A stretch of DNA of 64,000 nt from Massilia norwichensis (GTDB taxonomy: Bacteria > Pseudomonadota > Gammaproteobacteria > Burkholderiales > Burkholderiaceae_D). Below are positions 28,462 through 35,183 of the stretch, in pieces (the first letter of the stretch is position 1; every line of letters starts with the position of its first letter). A model generated the notes under the pieces. It worked only from the letters and a program-made list of their open reading frames with translations. It was not told where the DNA came from and made no database searches. The stretch is from contig NZ_JANUGX010000021.1 of the NCBI RefSeq assembly GCF_024753245.1, positions 51,544-115,543 on the forward strand, written 5' to 3'. The position numbers and the translations under genes were made by a program.

Positions 28462-29169
28462 ATGGACGACCATCTGAACGACGCAGCGCCGGGACGGGAC
28501 ATCGACACCGCGCGCCGCGAACTGCTGATTGCCGGCGCACTGACCGCCACGGCGGCGGCGCTGCCTGGCGCCGCCGGCGCCCAGACGCCGGGTGCGACCG
28601 CGCCGCAGGCCGGATCGCCAAACGCGGCAACGCCGGCGCCGGTGCTGTCGAAGGTGGCGCTGCGCGTCAACGGCCAGCGCTACGAAAAGGAAGTCGATAC
28701 CCGCACCACGCTGCTCGACCTGCTGCGCGAGCACCTGCGCCTGACCGGCACCAAGAAGGGCTGCGACCAGGGCCAGTGCGGCGCCTGCACCGTCATCGCC
28801 GACGGCCGCCGCATCAATTCCTGCCTCAGCCTGGCCTTGATGCACGAGGGGTCGGAGATCGTCACCATCGAGGGCCTGGGCACGCCGGACAAGCTGCACC
28901 CGCTGCAGGCGGCCTTCGTGAAGCACGACGGCTACCAGTGCGGCTATTGCACGCCGGGCCAGATCTGCTCGGCGGCGGCGATGCTCGACGAAGTCAAGCG
29001 CGGCATACCGAGCCACGTGACGGCGGACCTGAACGCGCGTCCGCTGCTGTCGCCGATGGAAATGCGCGAGCGCATGAGCGGCAACATCTGCCGCTGCGGC
29101 GCCTATTCGAACATCATGGACGCGATCGCCGAAGTGGCCGGCGCCAATCCGGCAGGGAGCCAGGCATGA
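28462..29169 (+). CDS. paoA: periplasmic aldehyde oxidoreductase, 2Fe-2S subunit
   Basis: A 235-residue iron-sulfur subunit of a xanthine-oxidase-family enzyme. A twin-arginine signal is present ([24 protein letters not shown]), so the folded complex is exported via Tat. The plant-type cluster uses cysteines in [12 protein letters not shown] and the preceding/following C, and the helical cluster uses [10 protein letters not shown] and NICRCGAY. Length matches E. coli PaoA (229). ATG 28462 is preferred: GGAAG lies ~9 bp upstream, and ATG 28426 would put 12 extra residues before the Tat motif. It overlaps paoB (ATGA). PaoABC detoxifies aromatic aldehydes in the periplasm. Confidence 0.88.
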   Translation: MDDHLNDAAPGRDIDTARRELLIAGALTATAAALPGAAGAQTPGATAPQAGSPNAATPAPVLSKVALRVNGQRYEKEVDTRTTLLDLLREHLRLTGTKKGCDQGQCGACTVIADGRRINSCLSLALMHEGSEIVTIEGLGTPDKLHPLQAAFVKHDGYQCGYCTPGQICSAAAMLDEVKRGIPSHVTADLNARPLLSPMEMRERMSGNICRCGAYSNIMDAIAEVAGANPAGSQA

Positions 29170-30119
29170 GAGCCTTTACCTACCAGCGCGTGCGCAGCCC
29201 GGAAGAAGCCGCGAAAGCCGCGGCGGCCACGCCCAACGCCCGCTTCATCGCCGGCGGCACCAACCTGCTCGACCTGATGAAGCTGGAGATCGAGACCCCG
29301 GCCCACCTGATCGATGTGAACGGCATCGGCATGGACAGGATCGAGGCCAGCGGCGACGGCGGCCTGCGGGTCGGTGCCCTGGTGCGCAACACGGACCTGG
29401 CCAGCGACCCGCGCGTGCGACGCGATTATGCGGTGCTGTCGCGGGCGCTGCTGGCGGGCGCCACCGGCCAGCTGCGCAACAAGGCGACCACCGCCGGCAA
29501 CCTGCTGCAGCGCACCCGCTGCCCTTACTTCTACGATACCAACCAGCCCTGCAACAAGCGGGCGCCGGGCAGCGGCTGCTCGGCGATCGGCGGCTTCAAC
29601 CGCCACCACGCCATCGTCGGCACCAGCGATGCCTGCATCGCCACCCACCCGAGCGATATGGCGGTCGCGATGCGGGTATTGGACGCGAACGTCGAAACCG
29701 TCAAGCCCGACGGCAGCCGGCGCGTGATTCCGATCGCCGACTTCCACCGCCTGCCGGGCGACACCCCGCACATCGAACACGTGCTGGCGCCCGGCGAGCT
29801 GATTACCGCGGTGACCCTGCCCAAGCCGGTCGGCGGACGGCACTTCTACCAGAAGGTGCGCGACCGCGCCTCGTATGCCTTCGCGCTGGTGTCGGTGGCC
29901 GCCATCGTGCAGCGCGACGGCAGCGGGCGCGTGGCCCTGGGCGGCGTCGCCCACAAACCCTGGCGCATGCCGAACGCGGAACAGCAGCTGGCGCGCGGCG
30001 GCAAGGCGGTGACGGACCAGTTGCTGGCCAACGCCCGCCTCACCGAAGACAACGCTTTCAAAGTGCCCCTCGTGCAGCGCACGCTGGACGGCCTGCTGCT
30101 CGAAGCAAGGAGGACCTGA
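29166..30119 (+). CDS. paoB: periplasmic aldehyde oxidoreductase, FAD/4Fe-4S subunit
   Basis: A 317-residue FAD-binding subunit, equal in length to E. coli PaoB (318). The FAD-binding motif is [13 protein letters not shown] near residue 32 and [24 protein letters not shown] in the middle. A cysteine-rich insertion follows ([12 protein letters not shown], then GSGCSAIGG), which in PaoB-type subunits carries an extra 4Fe-4S cluster, distinguishing it from ordinary CO-dehydrogenase medium chains. It has no signal peptide of its own and would be exported with PaoA. It overlaps paoA by 4 bp and ends 3 bp before paoC. Confidence 0.88.
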   Translation: MRAFTYQRVRSPEEAAKAAAATPNARFIAGGTNLLDLMKLEIETPAHLIDVNGIGMDRIEASGDGGLRVGALVRNTDLASDPRVRRDYAVLSRALLAGATGQLRNKATTAGNLLQRTRCPYFYDTNQPCNKRAPGSGCSAIGGFNRHHAIVGTSDACIATHPSDMAVAMRVLDANVETVKPDGSRRVIPIADFHRLPGDTPHIEHVLAPGELITAVTLPKPVGGRHFYQKVRDRASYAFALVSVAAIVQRDGSGRVALGGVAHKPWRMPNAEQQLARGGKAVTDQLLANARLTEDNAFKVPLVQRTLDGLLLEARRT

Positions 30120-30122
30120 ACG

Positions 30123-32324
30123 ATGAAATTCACCACCGCCGCCGGCACCAACCCGATCGACAGGCTGAAGATCGTCGGCCGTCCTACCGACCGTATCGAC
30201 GGGCCCCTCAAGACCACCGGCACCGCCCCCTATGCCTACGAGCAGCACCAGGCGATCCCGAATGCCGCCTACGGCTACGTGGTCGGCGCCAGCATCGCCA
30301 AGGGCCGCATCGTGGCCATGGATTTGTCGGCCGCCAAACGCGCGCCGGGCGTGATCGCGATCGTCACCGCGGACAACGCGGGCAAGCTGGGCAAGGGCGA
30401 CTACAACACCGCCAGGCTGCTGGGCGGCCCGGAGATCGAGCATTACCATCAGGCGGTGGCGCTGGTGGTGGCCGAGACTTTCGAGCAGGCGCGTGCCGCC
30501 GCCGGGCTGGTGAAAATCGAATACGCGAAGACCAGGGGCCAGTACGATCTGGCGAAGGCCAAGGACAGCGCGAAGCTGGGCAAGAAGGAGGACAAACCCG
30601 AAACCCGCGCGGGCGACTTTGATCCCGCCTGGGCCAGCGCGCCGGTCAAGCTGGACGCGATCTACACCACGCCGGACCAGTCGCACGCGATGATGGAGCC
30701 GCACGCTTCGGTGGCGAAATGGGAAGGGGACAAGCTGACCATCTTCACCGCCAACCAGATGATCAACTGGGGCAAGAAGGACATGGCCAAGACGCTCGGC
30801 ATCCCCGAGGAGAACGTGCATCTGCTTTCGCCCTACATCGGCGGCGGGTTCGGCGGCAAGCTGTTCCTGCGTTCGGAGGCGCTGCTGGCGGCGCTGGGCG
30901 CGCGCCAGGCGGGCCGGCCGGTCAAGGTGGCGCTGCAGCGCGCGCTGATGTTCAACAACACGACCCACCGCCCGGCCACCATCCAGCGCATCCGTATCGG
31001 CTGCACGCGCGAAGGGCGGATCACCGCCATCGCCCACGAAAGCTGGTCGGGGGACCTCCCGGACGGCAAGCCGGAAACGGCGGTGCAGCAGACCCGCTTG
31101 CTGTACGCGGGGCCGAACCGCTACACGGCCTTGCGTCTGGCCAGGCTGGACCTGCCGGAAGCGAACGCGATGCGCGCGCCGGGCGAGGCGCCGGGCATGA
31201 TGGCGCTCGAGATCGCGATGGACGAGATGGCGGAAAAGCTCAAGATGGACCCCGTGATGTTCCGCATCGTGAACGACACCAGCGTCGATCCGGAAAAGCG
31301 CGAGCGCAAGTTCTCGCAGCGCCGCCTGGTCGATTGCCTGCGCATGGGCGCCGAGCGCTTCGGCTGGAACAAGCGCAACCCGGTGCCGGGCCAGATGCGC
31401 GAGGGACGCTGGCTGATCGGCTACGGCATGGCCGCTGCCTTCCGCAACAATCTGAACATGCGCTCGGGGGCACGCGCCCGCCTCGAGCGCGACGGCAAGG
31501 TGACGATCGAGACCGACATGACCGACATCGGCACCGGCACCTACACCATCATCGCCCAGACCGCGGCCGAGATGATGGGACTGCCGCTGGACCAGGTGGT
31601 GGTGCGCCTGGGTGATTCGAACTACCCGGTATCGGCCGGTTCGGGCGGACAGTGGGGCGGCAACAGTTCGACCGCCGGCGTCTACGCGGCGTGCGTCAAG
31701 CTGCGCGAGATGGTGGCGCAAAAGCTCGGCCTCGATCCCGCCAACGCCGATTTCAGCGACGGCATGGTGAGCGCCGGCGGACGCTCGCTGCGGCTGCGCC
31801 AGGCGGCCGAAGGCGGCGAGCTGAATGCCGAGGACAAGATGGAGTACGGTGAGCTGGACAAGAAATTCCAGCAGTCGACTTTTGGCGCCCACTTCGTCGA
31901 AGTCGGCGTCGATGCCGTCACCGGCGAGACCCGCGTGCGCCGCATGCTGGCCGTGTGCGCGGCGGGCCGCATCCTGAATCCGAAATCGGCGCGCAGCCAG
32001 GTGATCGGGGCGATGACGATGGGGGTGGGGGCGGCGCTGATGGAAGACCTGGTGGTCGACAAGCGCGTCGGTTGCTTCATCAACCACGACCTGGCGCTGT
32101 ACGAGGTGCCTGTGCATGCCGACATCCCGCACCAGGACGTGGTGTTCCTCGACGAGACCGATCCGCTGTCCTCGCCGATGAAGGCCAAGGGCGTCGGCGA
32201 ACTGGGGATTTGCGGGGTCGGCGCGGCGGTCGCGAACGCGATCTACAACGCCACCGGCGTGCGCGTGCGTGACTATCCTGTCACGCTCGACAAACTGTTG
32301 CCGAAATTGCCCACCGTGGCGTAG
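30123..32324 (+). CDS. paoC: periplasmic aldehyde oxidoreductase, molybdenum cofactor subunit
   Basis: A 733-residue molybdopterin-binding catalytic subunit, the same size as E. coli PaoC (732). It shows the aldehyde oxidase a/b hammerhead at the start (VGRPTDRIDGPLKTTGTAPYAYE), the cofactor-binding segments YIGGGFGGKLF and ANAMRAPGEAPGM, and the GSGGQWGGNSS loop. The catalytic glutamate is Glu693 in GVGELGICGVGAA, at the position conserved in the family. No signal peptide; export is by hitch-hiking on the Tat signal of PaoA. The molybdenum cofactor of PaoC is a cytosine dinucleotide form inserted by chaperone PaoD in E. coli, and no paoD gene follows here. Confidence 0.9.
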   Translation: MKFTTAAGTNPIDRLKIVGRPTDRIDGPLKTTGTAPYAYEQHQAIPNAAYGYVVGASIAKGRIVAMDLSAAKRAPGVIAIVTADNAGKLGKGDYNTARLLGGPEIEHYHQAVALVVAETFEQARAAAGLVKIEYAKTRGQYDLAKAKDSAKLGKKEDKPETRAGDFDPAWASAPVKLDAIYTTPDQSHAMMEPHASVAKWEGDKLTIFTANQMINWGKKDMAKTLGIPEENVHLLSPYIGGGFGGKLFLRSEALLAALGARQAGRPVKVALQRALMFNNTTHRPATIQRIRIGCTREGRITAIAHESWSGDLPDGKPETAVQQTRLLYAGPNRYTALRLARLDLPEANAMRAPGEAPGMMALEIAMDEMAEKLKMDPVMFRIVNDTSVDPEKRERKFSQRRLVDCLRMGAERFGWNKRNPVPGQMREGRWLIGYGMAAAFRNNLNMRSGARARLERDGKVTIETDMTDIGTGTYTIIAQTAAEMMGLPLDQVVVRLGDSNYPVSAGSGGQWGGNSSTAGVYAACVKLREMVAQKLGLDPANADFSDGMVSAGGRSLRLRQAAEGGELNAEDKMEYGELDKKFQQSTFGAHFVEVGVDAVTGETRVRRMLAVCAAGRILNPKSARSQVIGAMTMGVGAALMEDLVVDKRVGCFINHDLALYEVPVHADIPHQDVVFLDETDPLSSPMKAKGVGELGICGVGAAVANAIYNATGVRVRDYPVTLDKLLPKLPTVA

Positions 32325-32332
32325 CTACAACC

Positions 32333-32364
32333 GATGGCGGAAGAATCGCCATCCTGTGATTTTT
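32333..32364 (+). terminator. candidate intrinsic terminator after paoC
   Basis: GATGGCG (32333-32339) pairs with CGCCATC (32347-32353) across a 7-nt loop, followed after 6 nt by TTTTT (32360-32364). It starts 8 bp after the paoC stop. The gap between stem and T-run is longer than ideal, so termination may be partial. Confidence 0.5.
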
Positions 32365-32428
32365 GGAGAGCATCTCGGGCTGGACTCCGGGTAGTATGAC
32401 GAGCGTCAATCTACCGGAGTCGAATGCC

Positions 32429-32875
32429 ATGCTGACCGTCGAAACCCTGGACCGCATCGAGACGGCAACCGACGAATGGCTGCGCCTCGGCGTACGCATC
32501 GTCGTGACCGGGCGCGGCAGCGCCAATAGCCAGGCCGTGCTGCAGCAGGTGCTGGGCCTGTTCTGGCCGGTGGCCGAGCTGTACGACTTCTATACGACCC
32601 CGTATCCGCGCCTGCCGGATGCGACCGTGCTGCGCGTCGCCTTCGACTTGCCGGCCTCGTTCGAAGGCGGCGTGAGCGGCATCGTGCAGACCATCGGCGG
32701 TGCCGGCTGGACCGTCGACATCTACGAAGACGGCGAACAGGCCGCCTGCTGGAAGCCGGAAGACGGCGCCCTGCGGCCCCTGTGCGACCATTTCCATTCG
32801 GCCGAGATCAACCTGATTCCTTCCTCGCACCTGGCGGAGTTCCGCAAGGCCAGCGGCCCGCGCCTGCGCCAGTAG
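32429..32875 (+). CDS. hypothetical protein
   Basis: A 148-residue soluble protein I do not recognise. ATG 32429 is favoured because GGAG lies 9 bp upstream; the frame remains open back to TTG 32363, and ATG 32396 is also possible. The sequence opens with a helical segment (VETLDRIETATDEWLRLGVRIVV), then mixed alpha/beta segments, and ends with HFHSAEINLIPSSHLAEFRKAS. No signal peptide, membrane helix or metal cluster is visible. The terminator before it separates it from paoABC. Codon usage is typical of the window. No function is proposed. Confidence 0.65.
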   Translation: MLTVETLDRIETATDEWLRLGVRIVVTGRGSANSQAVLQQVLGLFWPVAELYDFYTTPYPRLPDATVLRVAFDLPASFEGGVSGIVQTIGGAGWTVDIYEDGEQAACWKPEDGALRPLCDHFHSAEINLIPSSHLAEFRKASGPRLRQ

Positions 32876-32961
32876 GCAGAGAAGTCCCGCAGTGTGACAT
32901 TTCGAGGAATTTGCGCCGCCCGGATCGGGTAGCATCGGCGTTTTCGATTGATGGAGACGCC

Positions 32962-34143
32962 ATGCTGCGCCCACTGATTGCGGCCATCGCCCTCGCGCTG
33001 GCACTGCCGCTCGCCCACGCCGACACCGATCCTGCCTGCAGCGGCGCCTGCGCCAGCCTGGTGGCCGAAGGCCGGGCCCTGACCGTGCAGGGCAAGCTGG
33101 CGGATGCGCTGGCCAAATACCAGGCCGCTGCCGCCGCCGCGCCGAAGGCCTCCGCCCCCTTGTCGGCGGCGGCGCACATGTATCTGGTGGCGCTGGACCC
33201 GGCCAAACCCGAGCAGGCCGCGGCGCTGCGCAAACAGGCCGAAGGGCTGGCACGCGGCGCACTGAAATTAAAGCCCGACGATCCGCTGGCCCAGGAAGTG
33301 CTGCGCATGCTGCTTGACGCCACGCCGTCGCCGCTGCACCAGCCGAACCAGGCCGCGGCCGCCGCGCAGAACGAGGCCGAACTGCGCTTCTCCCGTCACG
33401 ACTACGCGGGCGCGCTGGCGCAGTACCAGCAAGTCATGCGTCTGGATCCGCAATATTCCACCGCCTGGGTCGGCGCCGGCGATTGCTGGTACATGCAGCG
33501 CGAGTGGGCCAAGGCCGAAGCCCTGTTCCGCCGCGCCACCGAGATCGAAGCGCGCAATGGCCAGGCCTGGCGCTTCCTGTCCGATGCCCTGGTCGAGCAG
33601 GGCAAGCTGGCGGAAGGGGAAGCCGCGCTGCTGTCCGGCATCGCCGCCGATCCGGCCCAGCTGCCGAGCTGGAACAAGCTCGCCGGCCTGCGCAGCCGTA
33701 CCGGCCATCCCTTGACGCCGCTGGCCCTGCGGCGCGGCGTCAGCGTCGGCATCGGCGCAGACGGCAAGGCGACCATCAGCATCGACGGCGACCTGCAGAA
33801 AACCTCGGAGACACCGGACAATGCCATGCGCCTGGCGCTGGCCATGGCGGAAGCAAAGGCGCGTACCGCCAAGGATGCACCAAAGCCTTCGCCGTTCGAG
33901 GTCGAGCTGCAAGCCTGGCAGCTGGCGCTGCAGGTTGCGGCCGAAGCCAACGCGGCTTCCGGCAAGCAGCTCAGCGATCCGGCGCTGCTGAAGATGCAAG
34001 CGATGCAGCGCGACGGCCAGCTCGAGCCGGCCATCTTCGTGCTGTTGTACAAGGAAGCCTACCGGCCCGACTACGAGCGCTGGCTGGCGGCGCACCCCGA
34101 CGGCGTCCGGGCCTTCGTCGACCGCTACGCGCTGCGGCCCTGA
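32962..34143 (+). CDS. exported tetratricopeptide-repeat protein
   Basis: A 393-residue periplasmic protein with a signal peptide (residues 1-20, LRPLIAAIALALALPLAHA). TPR motifs run from about residue 30 to 235 (for example EGRALTVQGKLADALAKYQ, AELRFSRHDYAGALAQYQ, AGDCWYMQREWAKAEALFRRATEI). The last ~150 residues are not TPR-like: GVSVGIGADGKATISIDG, a segment rich in Lys/Ala, and a C-terminal LLYKEAYRPDYERWLAAHPDGV. That unknown C-terminal domain probably has the specific role, with the TPRs as scaffold. It converges with the PEP-CTERM gene, one base apart. Function is unknown. Confidence 0.75.
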   Translation: MLRPLIAAIALALALPLAHADTDPACSGACASLVAEGRALTVQGKLADALAKYQAAAAAAPKASAPLSAAAHMYLVALDPAKPEQAAALRKQAEGLARGALKLKPDDPLAQEVLRMLLDATPSPLHQPNQAAAAAQNEAELRFSRHDYAGALAQYQQVMRLDPQYSTAWVGAGDCWYMQREWAKAEALFRRATEIEARNGQAWRFLSDALVEQGKLAEGEAALLSGIAADPAQLPSWNKLAGLRSRTGHPLTPLALRRGVSVGIGADGKATISIDGDLQKTSETPDNAMRLALAMAEAKARTAKDAPKPSPFEVELQAWQLALQVAAEANAASGKQLSDPALLKMQAMQRDGQLEPAIFVLLYKEAYRPDYERWLAAHPDGVRAFVDRYALRP

Positions 34144-34144
34144 G

Positions 34145-34945
34145 TCAGGCTGCCGCCTTCGTGCGGCGGCGGCGCGCCAGGCCCAGCATGACCAGGCCCA
34201 GGCCGGTGAGGGGCAGGGCGCCCGGCAGCGGCACCAGGCTGACCTGTCCTTCGATCACGTCGTTCTGGCAGGTCTCGCCCCAGTGCATGGCCAGCGAGCT
34301 GTATTTCAGCAGGTCGGAAGTCGAGGCCAGCGTGATCGTGAACTTGATTTCCTTGTTCGCGATGACGCTCCAGCTGCCGGTCATGCCGGTATAGGCGACG
34401 TTCTTGTTGGTCTTGCTGGTGTTGACGGCGGTCGCCTGGCCATTGCGATACACGCAGCTGACGCCCCTGACGCAGGTATTGAAGCTTTCGGAGTCCAGCA
34501 CGTTGGCGTCGTTGGTCTTGCCATTCAGCTGGTACAGCTTGAAGGTGCCGCCGCTGTTGCTGTAGCGGTTGTCCAGCGCGAAGCCGTAGGACCACAGGGT
34601 ACCGTTGTTGTCGTTGTCCTTGACGTGATTGGGGTCGCTGCCGAAGGGATTCCAGGTCTCGGCCAGGAACAGGTCGCCGTAACCGACGCCGCCCTGGATG
34701 ACGTTCGCATCCATGCCGGCGTGCCCGGCGAAGTTGGTCGCAATCGCGATCGTCAGCACGTTGCCGATCCGGGTGATGGTGGCGCCCTTGATGTCGTAGG
34801 TGCTGCCGCCGATCACGTCGCCGTAGCCGTGGCTGTCGGATCCCCAGTAGGCGTTGACGCCGGTGTCGCTGATGCCGCCGGCATGGGCGCTCATGGCAGC
34901 CAGCAGCGCGATGGCGCCGAACACGAACTTGCGAAGTTTTTTCAC
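34145..34945 (-). CDS. PEP-CTERM sorting-domain protein
   Basis: A 266-residue exported protein starting at GTG 34945 with GGGGGA six bases upstream. It has an N-terminal signal (KKLRKFVFGAIALLAAMSAHA) and a C-terminal sorting tripartite signal: VPLPG motif, hydrophobic helix ALPLTGLGLVMLGLA and an arginine-rich tail RRRR. This is the PEP-CTERM form with PLPG replacing PEP, recognised by exosortase. The mature part is rich in Gly, Asn, Thr and Ser and probably beta-structured, with few cysteines. A sigma-54-type promoter lies upstream. The adjacent divergent gene is prsT, a PEP-CTERM system component. No exosortase gene is in the window. Confidence 0.88.
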   Translation of the reverse strand: MKKLRKFVFGAIALLAAMSAHAGGISDTGVNAYWGSDSHGYGDVIGGSTYDIKGATITRIGNVLTIAIATNFAGHAGMDANVIQGGVGYGDLFLAETWNPFGSDPNHVKDNDNNGTLWSYGFALDNRYSNSGGTFKLYQLNGKTNDANVLDSESFNTCVRGVSCVYRNGQATAVNTSKTNKNVAYTGMTGSWSVIANKEIKFTITLASTSDLLKYSSLAMHWGETCQNDVIEGQVSLVPLPGALPLTGLGLVMLGLARRRRTKAAA

Positions 34946-34978
34946 GGATCCCCCAGCGGACTGATTTTATTTTTGTTC

Positions 34979-34994
34979 AGCATGAATCATGCCA
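34979..34994 (-). promoter_or_regulatory. sigma-54-type -24/-12 promoter of the PEP-CTERM gene
   Basis: On the minus strand TGGCATGATTCATGCT has GG and GC separated by exactly 10 nt, matching the -24/-12 pattern of RpoN promoters (TGGCAC-N5-TTGC). It lies 34 bp upstream of the GTG start, leaving a ~23-nt leader with a good ribosome site. PEP-CTERM genes are known in several Betaproteobacteria to depend on RpoN and the PrsK/PrsR pair, which supports the call. Confidence 0.65.
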
Positions 34995-35040
34995 CACATT
35001 AACTTTACTTGTAAATCAGGCACTTGACTGACGGTTAACT

Positions 35041-35074
35041 TGTCGGAAGTATGCAACTGTAAAGTTTTCCGACA
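35041..35074. promoter_or_regulatory. inverted repeat upstream of prsT
   Basis: TGTCGGAA (35041-35048) is repeated in inverse orientation as TTCCGACA (35067-35074) with an 18-nt spacer, in the 238-bp intergenic region between the PEP-CTERM gene and prsT. It could be an operator for an activator or repressor of either gene. No sigma-54 site was found for prsT itself. Confidence 0.35.
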
Positions 35075-35183
35075 GGCGGCAAACGCAGCTAATGATTCGC
35101 AGCGGAAATTTTGCTTGCCTGGCCCGCCATGCCACCGCGACAATATACTTTTGATCTCGCGCGCCGCCCGGCGGCAATTGGCC

